DNA from: Setomelanomma holmii
Taxonomy: Eukaryota > Ascomycota > Dothideomycetes > Pleosporales > Phaeosphaeriaceae
Direction: 5' to 3'
Assembly (NCBI GenBank): GCA_010015745.1
Contig: ML978437.1
Span: 909-13,116, forward strand
DNA length: 12,208 nt
The notes beneath the pieces were generated by a model. The model saw only the letters and a list, made by a program, of their open reading frames with translations, did no database searches and had not been told where the DNA came from. Positions within the stretch are counted from its first letter, which is position 1. Every line of letters starts with the position of its first letter. The position numbers and the translations under genes were made by a program. This document shows, piece by piece, positions 1 through 8,080 of this stretch.

Positions 1-142
1 AGAAATGCTTTCTAAGGTAGTGCAGCAGCACTATAATTCCATAGCTTAGCACGTCGTATATGCCCTTCGGGAGGCGAGATGGTGGACTTAATCCCCATTA
101 ACTAGACGAAAAATGAATACCAACCAACCAACCAACCAACCC
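1..142 (+). mobile_element. 3' end of a LINE (non-LTR retrotransposon), fragment
   Basis: No coding sequence is visible. The stretch ends in an A-rich segment (ACGAAAAATGAATAC) and then five CAAC units. A short tandem-repeat tail of this kind is typical of fungal Tad/I-type LINEs. Directly after the tail, the reading frame of a pogo-like transposase opens in mid-protein. The simplest reading is that this LINE is oriented on plus and lies with its 3' end inside the transposase gene. Most of the element would lie left of the window. Its family cannot be set from 142 bases, and no target-site duplication can be checked because the other end is absent. Confidence 0.5.
120..142 (+). repeat. (CAAC)n tail, five units
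   Basis: Five perfect CAAC units occupy 121-140, flanked by a C on each side. The position, at the junction between the LINE-like 3' end and the transposase frame, makes it the probable 3' tail of the LINE rather than an independent microsatellite. Confidence 0.75.
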
Positions 143-880
143 TATAAACCGTGAGGCTGTACTCAAAAGATTCCGGCCAAAGACACCAGAAGTAGCAGAA
201 GAAGATGAGGAGCAAGAGCTACAAAGCTCTCCACTTACTGGAGCAGGTTGGAGAAAGATCAGGAGCGCTATTGACCAGGTAGTCAAGGAGGGAGAGGAAA
301 GAAGAGCTCAGAAGATCTCGCAGTCTCTCCAACATCTTCAGGTAGACAATGACCTTCTCAGGGCTGAGAACGAGAGGCTACAACAAGCGCTTAAGACTAA
401 AAAGACGCATAAGAAGAAGGGCAAGGTCCTTGACCTGCAGCAGCGTGAGGAGTATTATGGTGGTGCTGTACTCTGGTCTCCTAGAAAGCTCAGGGAATAT
501 GACTTCCGTGAAAGAGTAAAACAACAAGAAGAGGAGCAAGAGCAACTCCAAAAAGCAGAGATGAGAGACTTTAATGCTCAAGCTGCCTTGTCTAAAAAGG
601 AGCAGGCAGAAGAGAAGTGTACAGAGCGAGAGACAGCTAAATTGGTGCTGGAGAGAGAGAAGGAGAGACTAGCGGCAGAGAGAGCTAAAAATAAGCGCAA
701 GAAACAGAACGAAAGAGAGGTAAGAGAGCAGCCTCGCAAAGGGCTAAGTCAAAGGTAAAGAGAGCGTGTTGTGCGCAACCTGCAAAGGGTGGTGGTAGTG
801 GTAGTGAGCCTACACGCCCACCCCCAACCAAAACCACCATTAGCGGCCGTAGCATCCAGGTACCCACTAAATATTGGTAG
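143..880 (+). pseudogene. pogo/Fot1-like transposase, C-terminal fragment, frameshifted
   Basis: The frame is open from about 144 to the TAA at 756-758. It starts in mid-protein (NREAVLKRFRPKTPE), continues through a coiled-coil-like stretch (ENERLQQAL), then the block EEYYGGAVLWSPRKLRE, then a long charged region rich in K, E and R. This order is familiar from the tail of fungal pogo-type DDE transposases. The DNA-binding and DDE catalytic parts are missing, cut off at the LINE tail at 142. At about position 728 one base seems to be lost. Reading on in the +2 frame gives AASQRAKSKVKR, a glycine/serine linker, and TKTTISGRSIQVPTKYW before a TAG at 878-880, which looks like the true C-terminus. 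The gene is therefore broken twice, by 5' loss and by a -1 shift. The protein would have cut and rejoined DNA in the nucleus at TA sites; this copy cannot. Confidence 0.8.
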
Positions 881-1340
881 CCCAAACTGATCGCAAGCAT
901 CACTTTACTACTTCACCACAAAATCTCGTGATAGTATTTACTGTGGGTGGCAGTAGAGCTTCATTCTCTACTGTGGGCAAATGGTGTTGGGGTGGCTCGT
1001 GTCGGCGATCGGTACGGTACCGGTAACTTTTACACTGCAGCAACGGCTGCTCTTTGAATTTGCTTGCAGCAATAATCTAAGAAGGCTTCTTAAGAATAGG
1101 TTTCGCGCTTTGGAGTCTAAAACTACCAATCCTACGGTGTTCTTTACAACTTTCTGTGAAGGGCATTCAATTCGGTTGCTGAAGACACCTTAGTCTACAC
1201 GAAAACGCCGTACCGGTACCGGTAGCTAACTGCAGCTTTAAGTTCGATAGATCAGTTCTATACTGTACACTAATCTAGCTATAATGTTTAAAAGCTATCA
1301 TTAGCCGTATCGCTGCCAGAGAAAGCAGGAGTATGCGACG
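881..1340. other. non-coding stretch: transposon 3' flank and GGTACCGG repeats
   Basis: No gene is visible. The first part follows the transposase stop and probably contains the 3' non-coding end and terminal repeat of the pogo-like element. I could not fix that end because the matching 5' terminal repeat is not in the window. Two GGTACCGGTA-containing tracts lie at 1011-1041 and 1208-1236. The segment between them has a short open frame on plus (981-1193) with no recognisable motif. The region ends where the minus-strand LINE tail begins. Confidence 0.4.
1011..1236. repeat. pair of about 25-bp imperfect direct repeats, 200 bp apart
   Basis: The left copy (1011-1041) contains GGTACCGGTA, then CTTTTACACTGCAGC. 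The right copy (1208-1236) contains GGTACCGGTA, then GCTAACTGCAGC. Both cores are near-palindromic, so they also look like inverted repeats. They could mark the ends of a small non-autonomous element or be the remains of a transposon terminus. Neither is shown. Confidence 0.35.
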
Positions 1341-1362
1341 TCATTCATTCATTCATTCATTT
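1341..1362 (-). repeat. (TCAT)n tail of the minus-strand LINE, five units
   Basis: Five TCAT units run from 1341 to 1360, with TT after them. On the element strand this is AATG repeated, placed at the very 3' end of the LINE. The tail differs in sequence from the CAAC tail at 121-140, so the two LINE 3' ends probably belong to different families. Confidence 0.75.
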
Positions 1363-1664
1363 AATCCTACTCGGTTTCAGCCGCAATGTCTGCAGCTACC
1401 GGTATGCCCGGCTAGCAGGCTTGGCAGACAGCCGACGCGATGCGGACACGTTGTTCTGCACCGCCCCACTTCATTCCCGTAAACAAGAACCATCTGTCCC
1501 CAGAGGCCTACCGTTTCCCTTCAACCATTATCTACAATCTGACCGCTACCTCATCTAGATACTGGTTCTAATAATTGAATGCTGTACTTTTAGGCTTGTA
1601 GAGGCGCTTGCCTTATTTTTGCAACTGTGGTACCTTCAGTCTTCCCCTAGCGCTTGGCTGTTGT

Positions 1665-4117
1665 CTACGCGTCTCTGATCCCCACTTGCCCAAGGATCTG
1701 CGTCTGCTCTATAAATTGGACAGCTTTGGTGGCTAGCTGTGGCTTGCTCAAGATGGCCCGGAGGTTGTCTTGTCCAGAAAGGTCCCCAAATACCTGGTTG
1801 CGGAGATTCTTGTAAGTCCTGCAGCAAAGGAGGATGTGAGCAACGGTCTGTCGCCTCTCTCCACACTCGCAATGTGGGCCGGTGATTCCTGACACTCTTT
1901 GGCTGAATAGGGAGTCGTTAAGCCCAATTTTCTTGGTCTGTAGTTGCACCAGCAGCGCGCTCTTGTGTTTGCTTAGACCCTTGTGCAGCTGGAGCACCTT
2001 CTTTGTTGGCCGTGGGGTGTGTCTGTATGTTGCTCTTCCCTTCGTCTCGGCTTTCCATTTGGCTGTCCATGCTTCTTCCGCTTGTAATTTGCACCATCTC
2101 CTCAGTGTGGACCTAAGTGGGTATAGTTTTGGAGGCGCTGCTGCTGGCAAGCGCCTACGGCCGTTCTCTCTCCATCCTGTTGCCTCCTTGGCGGCTTTAT
2201 CCGCCGCCTTGTTTCCTGGGATTCCTACGTGGGCTGGGATCCATCGTACAGTCACCATTTGCCCTAAATCCTGGAGCTGTTGGACCTGGCTTGCTATCTC
2301 CTCTAGAATATAGGCTCCCGATCTTCCTTCCGCCTTTGCTACTGACCAGATGGCGGCTTGGTTGTCTGTGAAGATGGCGATGTCTCGCCGCCTACCGCCC
2401 TGGCTGACATATTCTTGTGCAATTTGAAGTGCCAGGCTTATTCCTTGCAGCTCAGCTGCATATACTGTTGAGGTTGTGTTTGGTCTCATGTGCACAACGC
2501 GGATCTGTTTGGTAAGTGGGCACACTGCTGCCGCTCCTGTCTCACCGTCTATGCCGCTGCCGTCTGTGTAAATGCTGAGGCACCGGCCTGTATCATTCCT
2601 GCTGTCGTGTGGCTGTCGTGCTTTATCGGCGTTGTTGTCTATGTGCGTCACGGGACCTCGTCTCTATGGTGGGGTCATGAAGGGTGGGATTGGCTCCTGG
2701 TTGTCGAAGCCTTGGTTTTGTCGGTGCTTCATGTCGTCGTAGATCCTCTGCCAGGAGTTGATGTGCTTTCTGCGTTTTCTATTCGTGTCTGAGTCTTGGG
2801 TTGTGCATGTTTTAAGGCCTGCCATAGCTGCCGTGGGCTTGCTCGATAGGAGTCGCGTAAGGACATCTGCGTTGTATTTCCATATCTGGTGCTCAATGGG
2901 GAGAAGGTAGGCTTCGATGTCGAGCGCGGCGTTCGAGGTGGCCCTGTAGGCCCCACAGATAGCTCTTGCGGCTCTGGCTTGAATGCTTTGCAGAATGTCA
3001 AGTGTCTTTTGCGTATATGTCTTTCCTCTTGTGCTAGCGTTGTACCAGATTGAGCACGCGTACATCATCTGAGGGAGCGCGGTGCCTTCGTATATCCTTC
3101 GCATGTCCAGCAGCTCCACGCCCCAGGTTGAGCCTCCAAGACAGCTAAGTGCGTTCACTGTTTTCGTTGCCTTTTGCCTGACCTCTTCTATGTGTTCCTT
3201 CTACCGTAGTTTGGCGTCCATTGTTAGTCCAAGGTACTTGCATGTTGCCTTGGGCTTTACCTTACCCCATTCCGTCTGGATAGCTCTGCTTGTATCGATT
3301 CGCGTGAATGATCTCATGAAGTAGGTCAATTGCAATTTGTTTGGGGCGAAGATGGAGGCGTGGGTGTTGGCCCAGCACTGTGCTTTGTCCAGGACCCTGC
3401 TTAGTGTGTCACATGTGTCCTCCGTTGTTTTAGCCCACGTTAAGATACCCACGTCGTCTATGTATCCTGTCGACATGGTGTCTAGTTCTTGGTTGCATTT
3501 GTCAATCAGGTCGGCATTGTAGAAGAGGTAGAGAATAGGTGACAACGGCGAGCCTTGAGGTATGCCTGTGCCTATGGCATACTCCTTTGATATGAATCCA
3601 TCAATGGCTATGTTGGTATGTCTGTTATTCAGGAAGCTTGCAATCCATTTGACTGTCTTCTTGTCTACCTTTCTCTTCCGCAGGTTGTGGAGCAGCCGTG
3701 CGTGTGAGACATTGTCAAAGGCGCCGGAGATGTCGAGCAGGAGCAGGCTGGCTACATGGCTGGGTTTCCTGTTCCATGCTTCGTATATCTTCCTTATAAC
3801 GGCGTGGAGTGCATGATCTTTCGAGCGCATTTTTCTACCGCCCATGTGAGTTGCCGGCAGCACCTGGTGCGTCTTGGCCAGGTGACTGAGACGCCGGGCA
3901 ATCACTGCGTCCATTGCCTTACCGATTGTGTTTAGTAGTGCAATTGGGCGGTATGCTTTAGGAACTGTGTAATTGTCTTTGCCAGGCTTGCGCAGTACTA
4001 CTGTGACTGACTCTCGGAAGTGTGCCGGGCAGTATCCTAGGTTTAGACTCTGGTTGAAGACCCTTGTCAGGTGAGTCGCAAGAAGGTTTGTTCCTGCTTT
4101 CGGTCCCCTCAGGACCT
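1665..4117 (-). pseudogene. LINE ORF2: reverse transcriptase plus RNase H, two in-frame stops
   Basis: Three open segments (3914-3201, 3158-2664, 2651-1665) lie in one frame, separated only by TAG codons at 3203-3201 and 2666-2664. The frame extends upstream of the first ATG to about 4117 with block VTVVLRKPGK and YRPIALLNT. Reverse transcriptase motifs counted from the ATG at 3914 are LLLDISGAFDNVS (catalytic D61), GTGIPQGSPLSPILYL (about 116-131) and YIDD at 151-154. RNase H is in the last segment, counted from its first Met: D30 (YTDGSG), E67 (AAELQG), D96 (FTDNQAA), H141 and D151 (PAHVGIPGNKAAD). All the catalytic residues are present. A Cys/His cluster (HCECGERRQTVAHILLCC) closes the protein. 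Both TAGs sit where Trp fits (LR-W-KEHI; PP-W-RRG). The protein would copy the LINE RNA at a nicked target. The stops should prevent this. Confidence 0.9.
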
Positions 4118-4294
4118 AAGAAGTAGGGGTAGGAGGAAAGGCGGGGTTTGAAGAGCGCTAACGAAATGATCGATAGCGTCAACGACGTTGCGAAGATATC
4201 GCTCACAAGCTAGTACAAGAATGAGTAAATGCTACAGATCTAGTTACGACGTTCTTGGGACGAGGGTCTTGCGATAAAACGATATTTCGAGTTT

Positions 4295-4540
4295 TTAGTG
4301 CAAAAGTGTCTCGCGACCCTGTGTGTCTCGCTTCGCAGTAGGTGACATTAATCTCATTCTTCTTGCCAACTCAGCATTGACTGCTTTTCTTATTTCAGCC
4401 TCGATTGCGGGACTGACATCTGCATAGTGCTCCACAAACGCCAAGTCTCCGCTTTTCATGAAACGCTTCAAGTTTGTCCCAGCGATTGGTTTCGCAGCAG
4501 CGGGCGTATGGTGCGGAACGTCGTCCGCAACCGAAGCCAT
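4295..4540 (-). CDS. short hypothetical protein, possibly a last exon
   Basis: The ATG at 4540 gives 81 aa, ending at 4295. The same frame is open further upstream to a stop at about 4615, and that part (IADSGYLSRSVIDAST) also looks protein-like, so this may be the last exon of a longer gene with an upstream intron. The chain is hydrophilic, with a Pro/Ala-rich start (HHTPAAAKP) and a probable helix (AIEAEIRKAVNAELARRMR). There is no signal peptide, membrane segment or known motif. I do not recognise it. It lies just upstream of the LINE 5' junction on the same strand, with about 170 bases between. It could be a remnant or a chance open frame. Confidence 0.3.
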   Translation of the reverse strand: MASVADDVPHHTPAAAKPIAGTNLKRFMKSGDLAFVEHYADVSPAIEAEIRKAVNAELARRMRLMSPTAKRDTQGRETLLH

Positions 4541-4615
4541 TGTGCTTGCATCTATCACTGACCGGGATAGGTAGCCTGAGTCCGCGATTGAGTCGTTATC
4601 CGCTTTATCGATGAG

Positions 4616-5120
4616 GTTTTAGAGCAGGTGGAAGGCTGTCGCAAGGCTGAAGTTGAAGACATACTATCCACATGCGACGGAGGTGGTATGCGGACATCAG
4701 TTAGTAACAGTCATCGCTCTACCATACTTCGACGAGGACATGAAAAGAGGGGACTAGGGAAAAGTGCCCTTAACTTTTCTGGATGAAGCATCACAAAAGT
4801 CTGCCGGCCCTCAAGGATGTGACACCCCGCTCCGAAGGACTGTTACTGCAAGATCTTTGACCTAGATGTCCGGTGAGAAGTGAAGGACGATTCAAGACGC
4901 CCAATTGGCTCCGATGGTATTAGGCTGACTTTGCCGTACGCCATGTAACCGTGGCGGACGGTAATTCGCGTTGCAGTTTCAGCCTTGTGTGCCTTGCGCG
5001 TAACCTACCTCACTAATGTGACAATCATATTCGGGAAGGTATAAGCCGTTCAATCCTAGATTTGGGAGCAAAAGCTACGGAACGGGAGAGATATGAGGGA
5101 CGCGCACGCCTTTGTCGACA
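4616..5120. other. intergenic, nothing recognised
   Basis: I see no open frame of convincing character, no repeat and no RNA gene. The stretch lies immediately upstream of the decayed plus-strand gene and would have held its promoter. A GTTCAATCC string at about 5049 resembles a tRNA T-loop, but no cloverleaf forms around it. Confidence 0.4.
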
Positions 5121-6104
5121 ATGGCTACAACAATCAGGACTCCTCATTCTCTCGATTTAGTTCCCCTACGAGCCGTACCAGGCAACGCCCATGATTTATT
5201 CTTTCAAGCTGTTTACGATTGACTACATTGTCCGTACTGCGACAATAATGGCACTTGTGAATCTATGGGGTGTTGGTGGAAGCAGAAGAAACTTCTTTGA
5301 GGGTATTACCAATACTATGTCGACACAAAAGCTTGGAGCTCACCGAGGCATTTTGTGGCGCCGCATCTAGCGCTCAGAAGCCATGACGAACTCTTGAGCA
5401 TTGTCCGCTCCGTAAGAAGCCAATCAAGGACGCGACGAGACGTATTGATCAAACAGCATTTCAAGACATGCGGCCATGCGCAACCAGACGCACTTGAGAA
5501 GGGGCGTGCATTCGATCTTGCCTTTGAGACAATCACCATGATTCCCTGCTCTGAGATGGATTGCTACTTGGACGGCGAGCCGCTCCCGGTTTAGCACACA
5601 TGGAAGGCATGGCAGACTGCCAAAGATCTCATGATGTCGGCTATCCTAAAAGGAATACCATTGGATCCTGAAGTATCATCTCGCGTGATTCGAACGGTGT
5701 CGGCGGAAACTCTGGAGAATCTGGGAATAAAGGTTGTCGATACTCGCGAATTCTATCGACATTTGTCATTTGATGCCGAGGTTAGGGTCGTCCACATCTT
5801 TCACCATGCCGCATACCTAAAAGCAAGCATGAGAGCGAGGCGTGATAGCTCGCTGATGAACCAGTAAGCTCCAGTGTTCTTCAGTCTACATCTCTGACGA
5901 GATTTCTGCGACATCTTCCCTGCGGACCTGGCAGTCGAGACGATGTACACGCTATCCCATGCGATGTTGCGGAAGACCGATTCGAGAAGCCGTGGTGTCG
6001 CGTTGAGAATTGGATGAAATCTGAGCTGTCTGGAGTTGGATGCATCACTTGAGAGCAAAGTTAGTGATTTTACAGTCCATTTTCGTAATGGGGTAAGAGA
6101 TTGA
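5121..6104 (+). pseudogene. decayed host gene of unknown family, single frame with six stops
   Basis: Starting from the ATG at 5121, one frame keeps protein-like content to about 6100. It is broken only by TGA 5220, TGA 5298, TAG 5592, TAA 5865, TGA 5895 and TGA 6015, and I see no frameshift. Distinct blocks are a Cys-containing part (CPYCDNNGTCESMGC), HLALRSHDELLSIVRSV, TRRDVLIKQHF, then ENLGIKVVDTREFYRHLSF followed by VRVVHIFHHAAYLKA, and finally FPADLAVETMYTLSHAML. The pattern 'DT..-.-HL..D...-V.IFHH..-LK' reminds me of an expanded group of uncharacterised ascomycete proteins with no assigned function; this is recollection, not a search. Every stop is one C-to-T step from a Gln or Arg codon, which fits RIP-like decay. 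The two longest open parts (5355-5594 and 5631-5867) might be predicted as small genes, but they are more likely pieces of this one. Confidence 0.6.
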
Positions 6105-6222
6105 CAGTCCTACTTGACATTATCGAGTCTGCCAGGCGGAATGAAGAGCAACGGCGGTAGAATAAGAAAAGTTCTCGCAGATGCACAATAACTAACATTT
6201 CGATATCTGATGTCGTCATCGC

Positions 6223-6259
6223 CATCATTGGTATCGTAGCCGGCATTATTGGTGTCGTA
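6223..6259 (+). repeat. imperfect 21-nt-period duplication
   Basis: The 16-mers at 6223-6238 and 6244-6259 (CATCATTGGTATCGTA and CATTATTGGTGTCGTA) match at 14 of 16 positions. In one plus frame they encode a hydrophobic stretch, but the enclosing open frame is only about 33 codons and has no ATG. Confidence 0.4.
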
Positions 6260-6642
6260 TAAGCAGCACACCAGAAGGGTGACGTGGCACCATTCGATGG
6301 TGATAGTTGGCAAAACTACAGTTTGTGCGAGTTAGTCCGTTTGAGCCAGGGGTTGAGCATAAAGCATAAGGACGTTCGCGCAAGAGGCATAACATGGAAA
6401 GGCTGATGGTCGAGGAGACTGCGCGATGTTGTAGGATGGTGTTGCGCTTCGATCTAGACGGGTAGACGGGACCTGTTGGTCGCGAAATGGGCCGACGTGG
6501 TGGCTCGAGCGCCCATGACAAGTCTCCCACGTGTCTGCGCAGCTGTAACACCACTACGCTCCTCTCATCCCATCATTTCAGTGTTTCGACGCCATGCAAT
6601 CATCTAATTCAATCGTCACTGTCTTGCGGCGCGGTGTTTGGG

Positions 6643-6655
6643 TATATATATATAA
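6643..6655 (+). promoter_or_regulatory. TATA-like TA-rich tract
   Basis: The sequence TATATATATATAA resembles a TATA box for plus-strand transcription. No convincing gene follows within the next 400 bases, so it may equally be a short TA microsatellite. Confidence 0.2.
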
Positions 6656-7153
6656 GTCGCCGTAACACTTGATCGCACCAGGTCGTATTGAATGTTGTGT
6701 GGCCCTCGCTACCCAGGTGACTACCTCAACCTTACACCCTCTTCCCTGCATCCATTGTGCGAGCAAGAAAAACAGAGTGGTCTTTAGAGACTGAATGGCT
6801 TTGCCGAAGTCGAGCTGATACTCTCCTTTTGGCATCTCAAGCTTCATCTCGCGATACGGTCGACATTGAGTCATGCAAGTTATGCGGATTCGCTGTTTCA
6901 TTGGAACGACACACACCTAGAACGGGTCTCGAAAAGATTAATTGTACTTGCAGGGAGAAGGTGGATCATGCGAAGTGAAAGACTTGTGATGGTTGGCGCC
7001 AGTGCAGCGTCATTTCCCGTTCTACAAGTGAAGGAATTACAACGCCACATTTGTCATATTGCGACGCACGCCATCTAATGTTCGCCAATCTTGCATGCTG
7101 AGTCTTTCGGCTCGTCCATTCCATGCGATCTCCTTACGGGTAATACCTCGGAC

Positions 7154-7564
7154 TCAGAAGTCGCCGCAGCCGTCATTTCTCTCTTTCGCCAAAATCTCCT
7201 TCACTGCCTTATCCACCTTCTCCATCAATCCCATCAGCACGTTCTCACCCCATTTGACCTGTTTGCAGATCACGACCGCGAACTTTCCAGGACCATCGTG
7301 AAAGCAGACAGTGGCTTTGTGTCCGACATCTTCATTCCTTAGACCGCGCACGTCGATGACAGTCACGGTGAAGTTCTCGGGCTTGAGGGCGGGTCCGGCC
7401 GTGTACTTGATGAGGAAGGTGATGTTGCCTGCGAGCTGGTAAATCGATGTAAGATAACGAAGGGAGGGAAAAGAGGTACCGGCGATGGCGCGGACGAGGC
7501 TCTCGGGGAGGTTGCGTCGGTGCGGGTTGAGGAAGTTGAAGATTTGTTGCTGAATTGGATCCAT
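7154..7564 (-). CDS. small protein of unknown family, gene A (119 aa, one intron)
   Basis: The ATG at 7564 lies in the context AGAGGATGG and the stop is at 7156-7154. A GT-AG intron of 51 nt is proposed at 7479-7429 (donor GTACCT, acceptor CTCGCAG). Splicing joins GCC-ATC-GCC-G to GC-AAC and gives 119 aa. Unspliced, the frame stays open and gives 136 aa. Removing the intron makes A line up with gene B without net gaps: IQQQ at 4-7, VTV at 50-52, GHK at 64-66, MGL at 94-96, VDK at 100-102. Predicted shape: an N-terminal helix, a beta-rich middle, and a long C-terminal amphipathic helix (MEKVDKAVKEILAKE). There is no signal peptide or membrane segment, so a cytosolic or nuclear place is likely. 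A TATA-like ATAAAT lies about 80 bases upstream. Function is unknown. It is divergent from B across 516 bases. Confidence 0.7.
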   Translation of the reverse strand: MDPIQQQIFNFLNPHRRNLPESLVRAIAGTSFPSLRYLTSIYQLAGNITFLIKYTAGPALKPENFTVTVIDVRGLRNEDVGHKATVCFHDGPGKFAVVICKQVKWGENVLMGLMEKVDKAVKEILAKERNDGCGDF

Positions 7565-8080
7565 CCTCTATCTGGGTGCTGTATTGGTAAAAAGAGGATT
7601 GGAGAACGCTGGGTATGCTTGTAGAAGAAGGCCAAAGGAAGCCGGATTTATGCTCTTGAGAAAACGTTGCAGGTCAGTGAGACTTGCCTTCACTTCACCA
7701 TCTTATCGATGCGAATTACGGCAGACTCCGTCAACAATATGGTCAGCATACGTCATTCAACTTGGGGAGAACTCTATCTGAGCTTGAATAGCGCCGTTAT
7801 GAGCGCATGATATCGACATGAAGGTTCATGGACTACGTATGACAAGATCATGCTGAGCTTTCTACAGCACCATGAGCTCACTGAGCTTGTTGATCATCCT
7901 TTCCGCACAACCATAGAGAATGATAGTACGAGCAAGCTTGAAGCAAGCGTGGCCATTCATACGAGCTGTGCAATACCGCGATGAGATAGTCGCAAATCTG
8001 GCTCTTCACGTTAACTCCACGGGCGTCCCGATACGGCCCTCACCACCAGGGGGTTTCCAAAATCCCAGAACTCAAACAAA
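7565..8080. promoter_or_regulatory. divergent intergenic region between paralogs A and B
   Basis: This stretch of 516 bases separates the two start codons and should hold both promoters. On the A side, ATAAAT (minus strand, near 7648) is a possible TATA element. On the B side, the leader just before the ATG is A/C-rich (CTCAAACAAA), a usual fungal start context. No other coding sequence is seen. The head-to-head layout would allow shared control, but no operator can be named. Confidence 0.4.

Larger units (their letters stand above)
1341..4120 (-). mobile_element. 5'-truncated Tad/I-type LINE retrotransposon
   Basis: The element reads on minus. It has a reverse transcriptase, an RNase H domain, a 3' untranslated region of about 300 nt (1362-1664), and a tail that reads (AATG)n on the element strand. 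The coding frame can be followed upstream to about 4110 (GPKAGTNLLATHLTR). Beyond that, protein similarity to LINE reverse transcriptases fades and a TAG is met at 4118-4120. The endonuclease domain and the gag-like first ORF are absent, so the 5' end is truncated, as is common for LINE insertions. The 5' junction is only known to about 15 bases. No clear target-site duplication was found. Confidence 0.9.
6105..7153. other. gene-free stretch
   Basis: No convincing gene was found on either strand. Short open frames here (for example minus 6916-6578, plus 6757-6978) have erratic composition and no motif. Two small items stand out. One is an imperfect 21-nt-period repeat at 6223-6259, which in one plus frame reads as a hydrophobic run (IAIIGIVAGIIGVV) before a TAA at 6260. 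The other is a TA-rich tract at 6643-6655. The right end is the 3' flank of gene A. Confidence 0.4.

Noticed and set aside
561..758. A separate 65-aa lysine/glutamate-rich protein
   Set aside because: Its frame is open far upstream of this ATG, and it is only the charged tail of the pogo-like transposase.
1882..3816. Several plus-strand open frames (for example 1882-2313, 2490-2792, 3562-3816)
   Set aside because: They are antisense shadows of the LINE reverse transcriptase and RNase H, which carry clear motifs on minus.
5040..5085. A tRNA-like T-loop string (GTTCAATCC)
   Set aside because: No acceptor, D or anticodon arms can be drawn around it.
5592..5630. A short intron that would remove the TAG at 5592
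   Set aside because: At under 40 bases it is too short for a usual fungal intron, it lacks a branch site, and the frame through it (HTWKAWQTAKDL) looks coding.
6578..6916. 112-aa minus-strand open frame
   Set aside because: It has no motif, an irregular composition, crosses a TA-rich tract, and has no supporting neighbour.
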